Shown: in pieces, positions 17,277-26,487 of the stretch
Layout: every line of letters starts with the position of its first letter
Position numbering within the stretch: position 1 is the first letter of the stretch
Source of the DNA: Undibacterium pigrum
GTDB taxonomy: Bacteria > Pseudomonadota > Gammaproteobacteria > Burkholderiales > Burkholderiaceae_D
Direction: 5' to 3'
Assembly (NCBI RefSeq): GCF_003201815.1
Contig: NZ_QJKB01000003.1
Coordinates: forward strand, 434,001-498,000
DNA: 64,000 nucleotides
The notes under the pieces: generated by a model
Database searches by the model: none
Seen by the model: the letters and a program-made list of their open reading frames with translations, nothing else
What the model was told of the DNA's origin: nothing
Program-made: the position numbers and the translations under genes

Positions 17277-18401
17277 TCACCCCAGCAACACCCTCTTCAC
17301 CACCCCACAAATCTCATCCACATCCCCTACCGTCAACCCCACATGCAAAGGCAGCGTGACCGTCTCGCGGGCGATGCGTTCGGCGTTCGGGAACATGCCT
17401 TCGGCATAGCCAAAACCCTTGCCTACTGTCGTCAAATGGCAGGCTTCATAAGAGACGCCTGTGCCTATGCCAGCCTCATGCAGGGCTGCGCGGAAGCTGT
17501 TGCGGGTATGACCGAAATTTTCATAGGGGATGAGCACGCAAAACATATTCCAGGTTTGCCCTGGTTGGCCTTGTGGCGGCAATACGATGCCAGGGATGAC
17601 TGGGAAGCTGGTGAAATAACGTTCAGCCAATACCTGACGCTGCGCCATGAAGTCGTCGAACTGAGTAAGCTGATGCAGGCCGATGACGGCGGATACATCT
17701 GACATATTGAACTTGCCGCTGGCTTCAACCACATCACGGGTCTGGTCTGGCAATTTGGCAATGCCGTGGAAGCGCAAGACATCTACCCGTTGCGCTTCTG
17801 CTTCATCATTGACGACGATGGCCCCACCTTCTATCGTAGTCATGTTTTTATTGGGATGAAAGCTGAACGTAGCGATATCACCAAAAGAACCCACGGACTT
17901 GCCCTGCCATTGTGAACCCTGCACCAGGGCGGCATCTTCAATCACCCGCAACTGATATTTTTTGGCCAGTGCATACAAGACATCCATGTCGCCCAGTGCA
18001 CCAGGGAAATGGGTGGGCATGATGGCCCTGGTCTTGGGTGTAATGGCAGCTTCGACCTGGGCCAGGTCGATGGCGCGGCTCTGCAGATCACAATCGACAA
18101 ACACTGGCTTGGCACCGCACTTGACGATCATGTTCATGGCCGAGAAAAAGCTTTGTGCTGAAGTGATGACTTCATCGCCCTCGCCTATATCGCACAGGGC
18201 CAGTGCGACTTCCATGGCGCCCGTGGCCGAGGTCAGCAACCTGGTGGGCCGGTTGCCAAAGGTGCGCGACAAGGCCTGTTCCAGCTCTGTCACTTTGGGG
18301 CCGGTAGCAATCCAGTTGGAGCGCAACACATCGGCTACAGCCTGTATACTGGCTTCTGATAATTGTGGCTGGGCGAACTTGTAGTAGGTGGGTGAGGTCA
18401 T
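17277..18401 (-). CDS. DegT/DnrJ/EryC1/StrS-family PLP aminotransferase
   Basis: The 374-residue protein has the complete fold of the sugar aminotransferase family: YYKFAQPQLSEASIQAV, LRSNWIATGPKV, LTSATGAMEVALAL, a VIEDAALVQG strand, and the PLP-lysine loop SFHPNKNMTTIEGGA. Relatives make amino sugars for surface glycans or antibiotics. No other nucleotide-sugar gene is adjacent, so the substrate is open. The ATG at 18401 is the family start; the open frame extends to 18521 but that part overlaps the MFS gene. It lies 80 bases downstream of the MFS gene on the same strand. Confidence 0.9.
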   Translation of the reverse strand: MTSPTYYKFAQPQLSEASIQAVADVLRSNWIATGPKVTELEQALSRTFGNRPTRLLTSATGAMEVALALCDIGEGDEVITSAQSFFSAMNMIVKCGAKPVFVDCDLQSRAIDLAQVEAAITPKTRAIMPTHFPGALGDMDVLYALAKKYQLRVIEDAALVQGSQWQGKSVGSFGDIATFSFHPNKNMTTIEGGAIVVNDEAEAQRVDVLRFHGIAKLPDQTRDVVEASGKFNMSDVSAVIGLHQLTQFDDFMAQRQVLAERYFTSFPVIPGIVLPPQGQPGQTWNMFCVLIPYENFGHTRNSFRAALHEAGIGTGVSYEACHLTTVGKGFGYAEGMFPNAERIARETVTLPLHVGLTVGDVDEICGVVKRVLLG

Positions 18402-18481
18402 GGCGGAATTGAAAGCTGAAAATCGAAGGGCTATTGTAGCTGAAGATTTTTTGTACAGTTTTACTTTGAGGACGACGCCAG

Positions 18482-19666
18482 TCAAACCGTCTGTCCGGAA
18501 AACAGCCTGAGCCTGGCGCAAGCCGCGACCAGCAACATGGCAATACCCAGGCCTGCAAATGCCATATTCAAACTGAAAGCATGGGCAACAAAGCCTATCA
18601 GCGCCGGGCCTGCCAGCACGCCTGCATAGCCTATGGTGGTGATGGCACCGATGGCCAGGCTGGCGGGCATGGCATGTTGCTTGCCAGCGGCACTAAACAG
18701 GATGGGAACGATGTTCGATGCACCTATACCTATCAAGATGAAACCCAGGACGGCAATGACGGGAGATGCCGCCAGCACGGCCGCAAAAAAACCGGCAGCA
18801 GCGCAAATACCACCAGCCAGCATGACCAGTTTGCCACCAAAGCGTTGCACCACACGATCGCCCGTCAGGCGTCCCAGTGTCATGGCGACCGAGAATGCGG
18901 CATAGCCTATGCCACCCTGCCCGGCATCCATACCCCGGCCTGCAGTCAGCAATAGTGCGCCCCAGTCCAGCAAGGCACCTTCTGCCAGAAAGACGATGAA
19001 ACACAAGACGCCGATGAAGATAACTGCGCCATGCGGCATGACGAATTGCGGGCCATCACGCTCAGATGCTTCCAGCTCGTGCAGCAAGTGGGGGCTGGCA
19101 AGGGCAAGCATGCTGGCGACCAGCAAGCTGAGGCAAATACTGGCAGCCAGCGTATTCATGCCCAGCCATAACAGCAGGGCCATGGTGCCAGCACCGAGAA
19201 AACCACCGGCACTAAACATGCCATGAAAACCAGACATCAGTGCAGCACCGTTATTTCTTTCGACGATGACTGCCTGTATGTTCATGGCGACATCCAGTGT
19301 GCCCACGGCAGCACCAAACATGAATAGCGTCAGGCCAAACAGCAGCGGGCTACTGACTATCGCCAGGCAAGGCAGGATAAGGCAAGTCAGCGCACCTGTC
19401 ATCAAGATCACCAGTCGGCAGCCAAAACGCGCCGACAGCATGCCCGTCATGGGCATGGCGCATAAAGAGCCAGCACCCAGGCACAGCAAAAGCAAACCCA
19501 GTGCCGCCTCATCCAGGGCCAGCCTGTCCTTGGCAAACGGCACCAGTGGTGCCCAGGCAGAAACTACGAGGCCAGCCGCCAGAAAAGTCAGCCGGGTGGA
19601 GAGAGCTTGTCGGGGTTGAACTTGATGATGGGGATAGTTGATTGTTTTACCTGGTATCTCAGACAT
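18482..19666 (-). CDS. MFS transporter (YbjJ-like)
   Basis: The 394-residue protein has about twelve hydrophobic helices. The segment FGAAVGTLDVAMNIQAVIVE and the following SGFHGMFSAGGFLGAG loop are typical of the YbjJ-type major facilitator group, whose substrates are unproven but may be sugars or drugs. The arginine-containing loop ARFGCRLVIL after helix 2 fits the MFS signature. It is followed on the same strand by the DegT aminotransferase with a short gap, so they could be co-transcribed. Confidence 0.85.
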   Translation of the reverse strand: MSEIPGKTINYPHHQVQPRQALSTRLTFLAAGLVVSAWAPLVPFAKDRLALDEAALGLLLLCLGAGSLCAMPMTGMLSARFGCRLVILMTGALTCLILPCLAIVSSPLLFGLTLFMFGAAVGTLDVAMNIQAVIVERNNGAALMSGFHGMFSAGGFLGAGTMALLLWLGMNTLAASICLSLLVASMLALASPHLLHELEASERDGPQFVMPHGAVIFIGVLCFIVFLAEGALLDWGALLLTAGRGMDAGQGGIGYAAFSVAMTLGRLTGDRVVQRFGGKLVMLAGGICAAAGFFAAVLAASPVIAVLGFILIGIGASNIVPILFSAAGKQHAMPASLAIGAITTIGYAGVLAGPALIGFVAHAFSLNMAFAGLGIAMLLVAACARLRLFSGQTV

Positions 19667-19705
19667 GGAATGCTTTGCGGTTTACTGTAATCTGTATTTT
19701 GACAT

Positions 19706-20494
19706 TCATGGCTCTGGCCTGGCCCATTTTTTTTCTATGGTCGCATACACGCCATTGGCCTTGATCTGGCGCAAACCCTGGTCAAGGGCATTGGCATAAC
19801 GTGCAGATTCAGGACGACGTTTGGAGAATGAGACATACAGATTATCTTCCACCAGAATACCCACTTGCTGGACAGCTCCCTTGAATTCTTCAGGATGGGT
19901 GCTGGTCAGATAATCTGCCACACGTGTATAAATCAGCGAATAGTCTGAACGCGCCAGTATCAGCTTGCGCAGATTGGACAAGTCATTGGGGGCAGATTCA
20001 CGCACGATGCGTGTGTCTTTTTCAAATGCCGTGCCATAAGTATAACCATGGGTGATGCCAATGATGTACTTGTGCAATTCCAGCACATTGATTTTGCTGA
20101 CCCTGCTTTGTGGGCTGTCAGTCCTGGCATAGATGCCGACACTGGCCTTGAAGATGGGTTCTTTATGGAAGATGAAATCAGGTTCCAGCTTGGCATCCTT
20201 GAGGCTGTCAAAGCAGCCCAGCTCCTGCCCGCTTTGTACCAGCATCAGACAGCGTGAATAAGGTGTGGCGATGAACTTGACATCAATATTCACAGCAGCA
20301 TAGGCTGCCCTGATGACATCCACGGCAAAGCCGCGGTTTTGTCCATCCTTGATGGCAGAATACGGATACCAGCTATCTTCACCAACCAGAGTGATAGTCT
20401 CGGCATGGCTGACAATACAGCACAGGCTTGCCAGGCAATACAGCAAGGCCATGGTAAATCTGAGCCAGATATTTTTTATGCTTGCTGCGCGCAT
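19706..20494 (-). CDS. Periplasmic substrate-binding protein (SBP_bac_3-like)
   Basis: The 262-residue protein starts with a signal peptide (cleavage near CCIVSHAE) and then shows the family-3 binding protein pattern: ITLVGEDSWYPYSAIKDGQ, GFAVDVIRAAYAAV, TPYSRCLMLVQSGQELGCF and a final QGLRQIKANGVYATIEKKW. It is a second orphan binding protein in the window, without transporter genes next to it. Proteins like this can also serve as sensors. It is divergent from the TonB-dependent receptor gene and precedes the MFS/DegT pair on the same strand at a 39-base distance. Confidence 0.85.
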   Translation of the reverse strand: MRAASIKNIWLRFTMALLYCLASLCCIVSHAETITLVGEDSWYPYSAIKDGQNRGFAVDVIRAAYAAVNIDVKFIATPYSRCLMLVQSGQELGCFDSLKDAKLEPDFIFHKEPIFKASVGIYARTDSPQSRVSKINVLELHKYIIGITHGYTYGTAFEKDTRIVRESAPNDLSNLRKLILARSDYSLIYTRVADYLTSTHPEEFKGAVQQVGILVEDNLYVSFSKRRPESARYANALDQGLRQIKANGVYATIEKKWARPEP

Positions 20495-20681
20495 TCTGAT
20501 TTGAAGGATGACGAGACCACTTGCAAGAGTGTGCCATACATTTCCTGTGGAAATGTAAATTTAGGTCGCAGCAGGAATTGTAATACCAGTCAAGCTATGC
20601 ATGTTGATATACGGATATATTCGTGTTCATATAAATATATTCTTGATATTTTCCGGTCTTCGTTCATTCATGAGAAGACCT

Positions 20682-23423
20682 ATGCAGCATATAAACTACC
20701 CCGGTAAGCCCGCACTTAAGCCCACACTCAAGCCCGTACTTAAGCCCCTGACAGCTTGCCTTTTGGCGATTTTTTATAGTCAGTCCTATAGCAGTAATGC
20801 CTTTGCCCAGACCACAGAACCCAAGGCGGATGCCAAGCCCGATTCCGTCGTCATCACTGGTTCCCGCATACCACGCGCCAGCCTGGAAGGCCCTGCTGCA
20901 GTCACCATCATCACCGCCGAAGAGATCACCAAGCAAGGCTACAAGAATGTCTTTGATGCGCTCAATAATGCAGTACAAAACTCTGGTTTTACCCAGGGCG
21001 AGGACTTTGGCAATACCTTTACTCCCTCAGCAAATACCATCAGCCTGCGCGGCCTTGGCCCCAATCATACCCTGATCTTGCTGGATGGCAGGCGCATGGC
21101 CGATTTCCCTATTGCGTATACGGGTACGATCAATTTTACCAACCTGGCGAACATCCCCTCGAATATCGTTGAGCGCATAGAGATACTCAATGGTGGTGCC
21201 TCTGCAATCTATGGCTCTGATGCAATTGCCGGTGTGGTCAACATCATTCTCAAAAAACAAAGCCAGGGTTATAACCTGAATGTCAAAGTGGGTGATACTG
21301 ACCGTGGTGGTGGCAGTAACAAGCGTGTACAGTTTTCTGGCACAGCCAATACAGAGCAACTGCGCAGCCTGTTCAGCCTGGAATACAGTGAACGCGAACC
21401 GCTACGCGCAACCCAGCGCGACTTCATGGCGACACGCGCAACTCCAAGCGCCACGCTTTACCGCAAGGATGTCAAGAGTGGCCGCTATCTGGACCTCGGT
21501 GATACCTGTAGCCAGCAAAGTGATTTCTTTGAAGACTCACAAATCAACTACAAAACCAGCAAGGGCAATTATTGCGCCAGCCCTCGCCTGAGCCCTATGC
21601 ACTGGACTGTGCAAACCAAGAACCAGAGCCTGAATTTATTCAACAGTACCAACCTGGACCTGAATGCCGACACCACCTTGTTCGCCGATATTTTGTTTGG
21701 CAAGAACAAGACAGAAAACGATACCCGTTCACCAAGCTGGGTTTCTTCTTCCACCAATCAAAGCTATTTCTGGAACAAGAATACCAATGCCTATGAAGCC
21801 TGGAGCAAAGTCTTTGCACCAGAAGAAATCAATGGCGTTAACCGCTTTAACCGCCTGTGGGATGACCAGTCAGTTGGCATCAATCTTGGGATAAAAGGTG
21901 TGATACCGGGAACGCAATGGAATTATGAAGCTGCCTATAGCGCATCAGCCTATCGCAGTGAAAACGTCGCCCCACGTACACTGGCAAATATAGATCAGTT
22001 TTTCCTGGGCCCAAAACTGGGCCTGGACAAGGCTGGCATAGCCATCTACGCACCAGACCAGCAACGTCTGACGCAAAGGCTGACACCGGCAGAATTTGAC
22101 CAGATCACAAGTGCATCGCGCAGCTCTGACAGTTCACGCACGCAAACCCTGAGCCTGGCGGTGAATACTGAACTCTGGCAATTGCCTGCAGGCGCGGTTA
22201 AAACTGCCGGTATCGCCGAGATCGGTCGCCAGAGTTTTGATAACGTGGTTGATCCAAGGGTGAATCAGGGCTACTTCAATACAGTCACCAAATCCGATGA
22301 CGTACATGGCTCACGCCAGCGCTATGCCCTTGGTGCAGAAGTCTATGTACCCTTGCTGAAAGAAGTCACGGCCAGCCTGGCGGGACGCTATGATGATTAT
22401 CATTTTGCCGGGCGCAAGGATGGCAAGCTGACCTATAACGGCGGTCTGGAAGTTCGCCCCACGAAAGAGCTGCTGTTGCGTGGCAATTATGCGACCAGCT
22501 TCCGTGCGCCTGATATGAACTATATCTTCAAGGCACGCGGTACCGGCTATTACTCCAGCACCACCGATTATTACCGCTGCAAGGCAGAGGGCAAGGAACT
22601 CAAGGATTGTGATTATGCGGGCTACTCGCCAGGTGCCAACTACGTGCAGTTTGGCAGCCCTGACCTGAAATCAGAAAAAGGCAAGTCCTTTGGCCTGGGC
22701 GTGGTCTGGTCACCCAGCAACCAGTTTGATGTCTCTCTTGATTACTGGAATATCAAGATCAGCGACATGGTCGTCAACCTGAGTTCTGACCAGTTATTGC
22801 GTGACGAAGCTGATTGCCGCACGGGCAAGCGTGATATCAATTCCAGCCTGTGCGCTGACACCATCAACCGCATCAAGCGTTATCCAAAAGATGCGCTGAG
22901 CCGTGCTGGCGAGATACAGGAAATCTGGGTCAACCCTATCAATGCAGCATATCAGGCGACCAGCGGTATCGATATCAGCGGCAGGTATCAGTTAAAAACC
23001 AGCGGCTACGGTGACTTCATTCTCAAGGCTAACTACAGCAAAGTGCTGAGCAAGAAATCCAAGCAATTTGAAAATGACGAGCTATATGATGACCTGGCCG
23101 ATCTTGGCAATAGCGACTGGCGCGACAAACTCATCACCAGCCTCAACTGGAACAAGGGTGACTGGTCAAATACCCTGACGGTGACACGTTATGGCAAGAT
23201 ACCAAATGGTTCTGGCAAGTATTATCTGTCACCAACTGGCGTAGCCAACTGGAGCACGGTGTATCAGGCAAACAAAAACCTCAGTGTCTCAGTCATCGTC
23301 AACAATGTCTTCAACAAGATCAAGTATGACTACAGTGGCGGCTGGCCTTATTACCCGGTTGGTTCACTCACACCATTTGGCCGTCAGGGCTGGGTAGAAG
23401 TGAATTACAAGTTTGGTGCCTGA
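20682..23423 (+). CDS. TonB-dependent outer-membrane receptor
   Basis: The product (about 913 residues) has a plug domain starting with SVVITGSRIPRASLEGPAAV and containing SLRGLGPNHTLILLDGRRM and IERIEILNGGASAIYGSDA-like text, followed by a barrel that ends in an aromatic FGRQGWVEVNYKFGA strand. The tendency NNAVQNSG in the plug fits receptors of the Xanthomonas-type group, which take up oligosaccharides, peptides or siderophores. The N-terminus has a repeated KPALKPTLKPVLKP before the signal helix. The ATG at 20682 has GAGAAG upstream; ATG at 20670 is an alternative. It is divergent from a solute-binding protein gene, which may share its substrate. Confidence 0.92.
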   Translation: MQHINYPGKPALKPTLKPVLKPLTACLLAIFYSQSYSSNAFAQTTEPKADAKPDSVVITGSRIPRASLEGPAAVTIITAEEITKQGYKNVFDALNNAVQNSGFTQGEDFGNTFTPSANTISLRGLGPNHTLILLDGRRMADFPIAYTGTINFTNLANIPSNIVERIEILNGGASAIYGSDAIAGVVNIILKKQSQGYNLNVKVGDTDRGGGSNKRVQFSGTANTEQLRSLFSLEYSEREPLRATQRDFMATRATPSATLYRKDVKSGRYLDLGDTCSQQSDFFEDSQINYKTSKGNYCASPRLSPMHWTVQTKNQSLNLFNSTNLDLNADTTLFADILFGKNKTENDTRSPSWVSSSTNQSYFWNKNTNAYEAWSKVFAPEEINGVNRFNRLWDDQSVGINLGIKGVIPGTQWNYEAAYSASAYRSENVAPRTLANIDQFFLGPKLGLDKAGIAIYAPDQQRLTQRLTPAEFDQITSASRSSDSSRTQTLSLAVNTELWQLPAGAVKTAGIAEIGRQSFDNVVDPRVNQGYFNTVTKSDDVHGSRQRYALGAEVYVPLLKEVTASLAGRYDDYHFAGRKDGKLTYNGGLEVRPTKELLLRGNYATSFRAPDMNYIFKARGTGYYSSTTDYYRCKAEGKELKDCDYAGYSPGANYVQFGSPDLKSEKGKSFGLGVVWSPSNQFDVSLDYWNIKISDMVVNLSSDQLLRDEADCRTGKRDINSSLCADTINRIKRYPKDALSRAGEIQEIWVNPINAAYQATSGIDISGRYQLKTSGYGDFILKANYSKVLSKKSKQFENDELYDDLADLGNSDWRDKLITSLNWNKGDWSNTLTVTRYGKIPNGSGKYYLSPTGVANWSTVYQANKNLSVSVIVNNVFNKIKYDYSGGWPYYPVGSLTPFGRQGWVEVNYKFGA

Positions 23424-23431
23424 TGTTGCAA

Positions 23432-23460
23432 GCTGGCTCTCTCAATGAGGGAGAGCCAGC
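23432..23460. terminator. Strong hairpin downstream of the TonB-dependent receptor
   Basis: GCTGGCTCTC (23432-23441) and GAGAGCCAGC (23451-23460) form a perfect 10-bp stem eight bases after the receptor stop codon. No T-run follows, so it may act as an RNA 3'-end stabiliser or a factor-dependent terminator. Confidence 0.5.
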
Positions 23461-23539
23461 CCCCAGACTGCGCGCACCGGTTCTTTCGATTTTTATGAAA
23501 GTCTGGTGCGCAAAGCAGGCCCACAAAAATCACCCCGCA

Positions 23540-23983
23540 TCAATCCAGAAAATTCACCCTCGCAAACTTGGCCGTGAAATCTTCTGGCATTTCCACTACA
23601 CGCCCTGCACGATAATCAAAAAACACAAAACCTGATTTAGCCATGGCGATCAGGGTCTGGTCAGCCGGGCGGGTGATACGGAAAGTGATATCGCCGCCGT
23701 ACTTATTAAAGTCCATGACACCCACTTCAAACAATAACTGGTCACGGGCATGGGCTTCTGCCTTGTAGGTGGTGGCCAGGTCGGTGACGATGATGCCACT
23801 GCCACCTGCTGCAGTTTCGCGTATGCCAAAGTCATACAGGAAACGTGCCCTGGCTTCAGAAATCATGGAGATCATGGAATCATTGCCCAGATGATTGGCA
23901 CCATTGATATCGGTCACACGCACCGTCAACTGGGTAGAAAAATAGTATTGATCCTCAGGGAAATGCAGTTGCAGACGTGCCAT
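23540..23983 (-). CDS. Hotdog-fold acyl-CoA thioesterase (4HBT type)
   Basis: The 147-residue protein begins MARLQLHFPEDQYYFST and has the hotdog thioesterase pattern VRVTDINGANHLGNDSMISMISEARARFL, where an Asp/Asn-Gly and following Glu are near the active site, followed by ATTYKAEAHARDQL and VGVMDFNKYGGD strands. It likely hydrolyses acyl-CoA in the cytoplasm. The ATG at 23983 is the family start; the open frame continues upstream but contains only an AT-rich, unlikely extension. It is convergent to the receptor gene. Confidence 0.85.
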   Translation of the reverse strand: MARLQLHFPEDQYYFSTQLTVRVTDINGANHLGNDSMISMISEARARFLYDFGIRETAAGGSGIIVTDLATTYKAEAHARDQLLFEVGVMDFNKYGGDITFRITRPADQTLIAMAKSGFVFFDYRAGRVVEMPEDFTAKFARVNFLD

Positions 23984-24242
23984 GATAATGAAAGAAATTA
24001 AGAGATAGATGCGACATTTTACCGTGTTTACCGCCATCTTCTGTTTGATGAAGCACAGCTCACAAGCACATATCAATTACATTTAGAAACAAGCCCATGT
24101 CTCTGGCCATACCTTCGTATAGTGAACAAGGGCATTCGTGCATGTTAACTTTACATCACCGCAGACCAGACAAGGTTTTGACGGTATTACCGGATTATCT
24201 GGCGCTATAGCGCTGTACAAATGTATTGATAAGGAAGACAAA

Positions 24243-24686
24243 GTGAGTGACAAACCAAAAATGAATCTGGCAGAACGCCGTGCCGTAGCCGATTACAAAG
24301 AAAGCACTTTCAGCAAAAAACTGGAAGACTTGCATACTGCTGCCAGCTTCCCGGTAGAGGTTGAGGTGGACTGGGAAAGCATCGCTGTATCGGGCCAACA
24401 AGAATTTTATGCTCATGATGACTATTGGACCAATATTTTCTTCAACCCCACGGCAAAGGCCCTGGGTGAAGTCACTGCCGATGCCATGGGCAAGGAAGCC
24501 CTGACTGCCGAACTGAAATCCATCAAGTTCCACTATGATGAAGCAACTGCACCATCAATGGCATTTGAAAACGGCGTGAAATTTGAAGATGGCGTGCTGA
24601 CCATTAATTTCAAACCTTTCAGCAACGCTGACTATGTCGATGACCGCGCCAAGGCGATCAGGACTACGCTGGAAGCTGCACTGTAA
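24243..24686 (+). CDS. Conserved hypothetical protein (147 residues)
   Basis: The product starts at a GTG supported by AAGGAAG at 24231-24237. It begins with a charged helix (ERRAVADYKESTFSKKLEDL), continues with FPVEVEVDWESI, an aromatic YAHDDYWTNIFFNPTAKAL segment and ends in strands HYDEATAPSMAFENGVKF and LTINFKPFSNADY. It has no signal peptide or membrane helix, so it is cytoplasmic. I recognise the general pattern as a small conserved protein of Betaproteobacteria but know no function. It is followed by a strong bidirectional terminator. Confidence 0.65.
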   Translation: MSDKPKMNLAERRAVADYKESTFSKKLEDLHTAASFPVEVEVDWESIAVSGQQEFYAHDDYWTNIFFNPTAKALGEVTADAMGKEALTAELKSIKFHYDEATAPSMAFENGVKFEDGVLTINFKPFSNADYVDDRAKAIRTTLEAAL

Positions 24687-24711
24687 TTCAGCTTAGTTTC
24701 GGCAGTCCCAG

Positions 24712-24746
24712 AAAAAATGCCCGCAATATGTTGCAGGCATTTTTTT
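24712..24746. terminator. Bidirectional Rho-independent terminator
   Basis: AAAAAATGC-C-GCAA and TTGC-A-GGCATTTTTT pair around a TATG loop with one mismatch, with A-runs and T-runs on both sides. It lies between the converging genes for the 147-residue unknown and the NTF2-like protein and should stop transcription from both. Confidence 0.85.
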
Positions 24747-24750
24747 CGAC

Positions 24751-25122
24751 TCAATCGAGTATCTTCGCACCCAGCGCCACCGAAGCACTTTGTATCAGGC
24801 CGTCTTTGATCTCATAGATGGCAATCATTTCCATACGGCCCGTGCCTTCAGGAAAAGTGCGTGTCACTTCTTCATGGTCTATGACAATATGCCCTATCAC
24901 TTCCCGGCGCAATAATCTGGCATGCAAATTGGGCTCAGCAAAACGTGCAGCCATGCGCGGGCGGATTTCTGTATGGCCGCTGGCCAGCAGCTTGCCCGGG
25001 AATTCAAACTGTTGCGCATCAAGGGCATAGGTCTTGAGTATGGCCTCAACATCGCGGGCATTATAGGCATCGAGCTGGGCTTGCACCACGGCTTCAGGGT
25101 CAGGATGAATATTCGTTGTCAT
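24751..25122 (-). CDS. NTF2-like/SnoaL-type protein
   Basis: The 123-residue protein has the NTF2-like cone pattern: VVQAQLDAYNARDVEAILKTYA, EFPGKLLASGHTEIRPRMAARF, then strands MEMIAIYEIKDGLIQSASVAL. Such proteins are small-molecule isomerases, hydrolases or binding proteins, and the function cannot be predicted more closely. The ATG at 25122 has GAAG upstream; a TTG at 25131 in frame is less likely. It is the last gene of a three-gene minus-strand run with the transglutaminase-like and GNAT genes, which start 11 to 48 bases apart. Confidence 0.8.
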   Translation of the reverse strand: MTTNIHPDPEAVVQAQLDAYNARDVEAILKTYALDAQQFEFPGKLLASGHTEIRPRMAARFAEPNLHARLLRREVIGHIVIDHEEVTRTFPEGTGRMEMIAIYEIKDGLIQSASVALGAKILD

Positions 25123-25142
25123 GATCTTCAATAAAAAATAAA

Positions 25143-25760
25143 TCAGGAATGTGCCAGGCTGGCAGGTGTAGCATCTGTACTCAAATCACCATCCGGTAAA
25201 TGCGCCATGACGGCTTCGACTGTAGGCTGATTCAGCAACACTGCCAGCACGGTTGAATGTGGCTCTGCCCAGATACCCTTGAAGTCTTGCTCACCAGCGG
25301 TGTTAATGGCAAAGGCCAGTTGTTCTTGCGGCGGACAAAATTCTGCCTGCACGCCAGGCTTGTTGCCACGAGCATCTATCCTGTACCAGCCATGTTCTGG
25401 CAGATAAACTGCATTCAGGCCATGCAGGCAAAACGGTGGTTCATTGCCTATGGTCAGGCGCTGGTAACATAAGCCTGCAGGAACACCATTGGCACGTAAC
25501 AGGGCCGCCAGCAAATGGCTCTTGGCATAGCAATAACCTGTGCCATGCGCCAGCACATCAGAAGCCTTGCAGGTGACCGGGTTTTGGCGGTAATCCCAGC
25601 TATGCCTGATCTGGTCACGCACAAAATGAAAACAGCGTCTTGCTATCTCTGCCTGGTCTTCAGTGCCTGCGGCCAGTTCTTGTGCCTGCGCCATCACGGC
25701 CGGATGTTGCCAGTCTATATAAGTGCTGTTTGCCAGAAATTCTTCCATGCGTCTTTTCAT
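25143..25760 (-). CDS. Transglutaminase-like cysteine protease-fold protein
   Basis: The 205-residue cytoplasmic protein carries the transglutaminase core triad: cysteine in GTGYCYAKSHLLAALLRANG, histidine in LHGLNAVYLPEHGW and aspartate in YRIDARGNKPG. Members are peptidases or amidases more often than cross-linking enzymes in bacteria. It sits between a GNAT acetyltransferase and an NTF2-like gene on the same strand; the 11-base gap to the latter suggests co-transcription. An internal ATG at 25748 is an alternative start. Confidence 0.85.
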   Translation of the reverse strand: MKRRMEEFLANSTYIDWQHPAVMAQAQELAAGTEDQAEIARRCFHFVRDQIRHSWDYRQNPVTCKASDVLAHGTGYCYAKSHLLAALLRANGVPAGLCYQRLTIGNEPPFCLHGLNAVYLPEHGWYRIDARGNKPGVQAEFCPPQEQLAFAINTAGEQDFKGIWAEPHSTVLAVLLNQPTVEAVMAHLPDGDLSTDATPASLAHS

Positions 25761-25808
25761 CCTTGTGCTGAATTGCTTAAGACTTAATTTATTTCAAACT
25801 TAACTTGT

Positions 25809-26234
25809 TTAAACTTTATAGGCCATCCCTACCGAAGCAGGTGCCGTGTGCTTGAAACCAAATTGTGCATACAGGTCTTGTGCCGGGCCATCAGCAATCA
25901 GGCTGACATTGGCAGATGGCGGCGCATGCTGCTGTAAGTACTGCATGATCTCACGCATGATCATCTTGCCCAGGCCCTTGCCCTGGTGCTCAGGCAGCAC
26001 TGCAATATCCACCACCTGATATGCAGTGCCACCATCCCCTATGACACGTCCCATGCCGACGACCTGATTATCCAGCGTGATTTGCACGGCAAACAGGCTG
26101 GCTGGCAAGCCGCGTGCGGCTGCCTCCGCAGTCTTGGCACTTAAGCCTGCGGCCTGGCGCAAGTGGCAATAAGTTGCAACATCCGGTATGGCGGCAATGG
26201 CCTGATAGTGATGAGCAGTATGTTCAGTAGTCAT
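25809..26234 (-). CDS. GNAT-family N-acetyltransferase
   Basis: The 141-residue protein shows the GNAT core: VVGMGRVIGDGGTAYQVVDIAV, then the acetyl-CoA loop PEHQGKGLGKMIMREI, and a closing DLYAQFGFKHT segment. The substrate is unknown. It starts a run of three same-strand genes followed by the transglutaminase-like and NTF2-like genes. Upstream, about 250 bases separate it from the divergent serine hydrolase gene; I see no clear palindrome there. Confidence 0.88.
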   Translation of the reverse strand: MTTEHTAHHYQAIAAIPDVATYCHLRQAAGLSAKTAEAAARGLPASLFAVQITLDNQVVGMGRVIGDGGTAYQVVDIAVLPEHQGKGLGKMIMREIMQYLQQHAPPSANVSLIADGPAQDLYAQFGFKHTAPASVGMAYKV

Positions 26235-26487
26235 TTTTTTCAGCTTGAAAACGAGTACAGGAATTTATCACAGATGTGCAAACGAGGTGCAAAACAGCAG
26301 ACAGGGTAACAGCCTGTTTTAGTCATGAAAACACAGGTTTTACTCCAGGTTTTTTGGCTTTGGTCGGAATCTGGCTGCGCACTGGCAATGGTTTATCTAT
26401 AGTCATCCTACTCACATCCGGTAAAAAATCGACGCCATAACTTATCCATACCGGCTTGATTTCCATCAGTCCAATTTGAAAGCGCAT

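Noticed and set aside
23423..23635. A 70-codon open frame just behind the receptor gene
   Set aside because: It overlaps the hairpin and is antisense to the thioesterase end; no ribosome site or family pattern.
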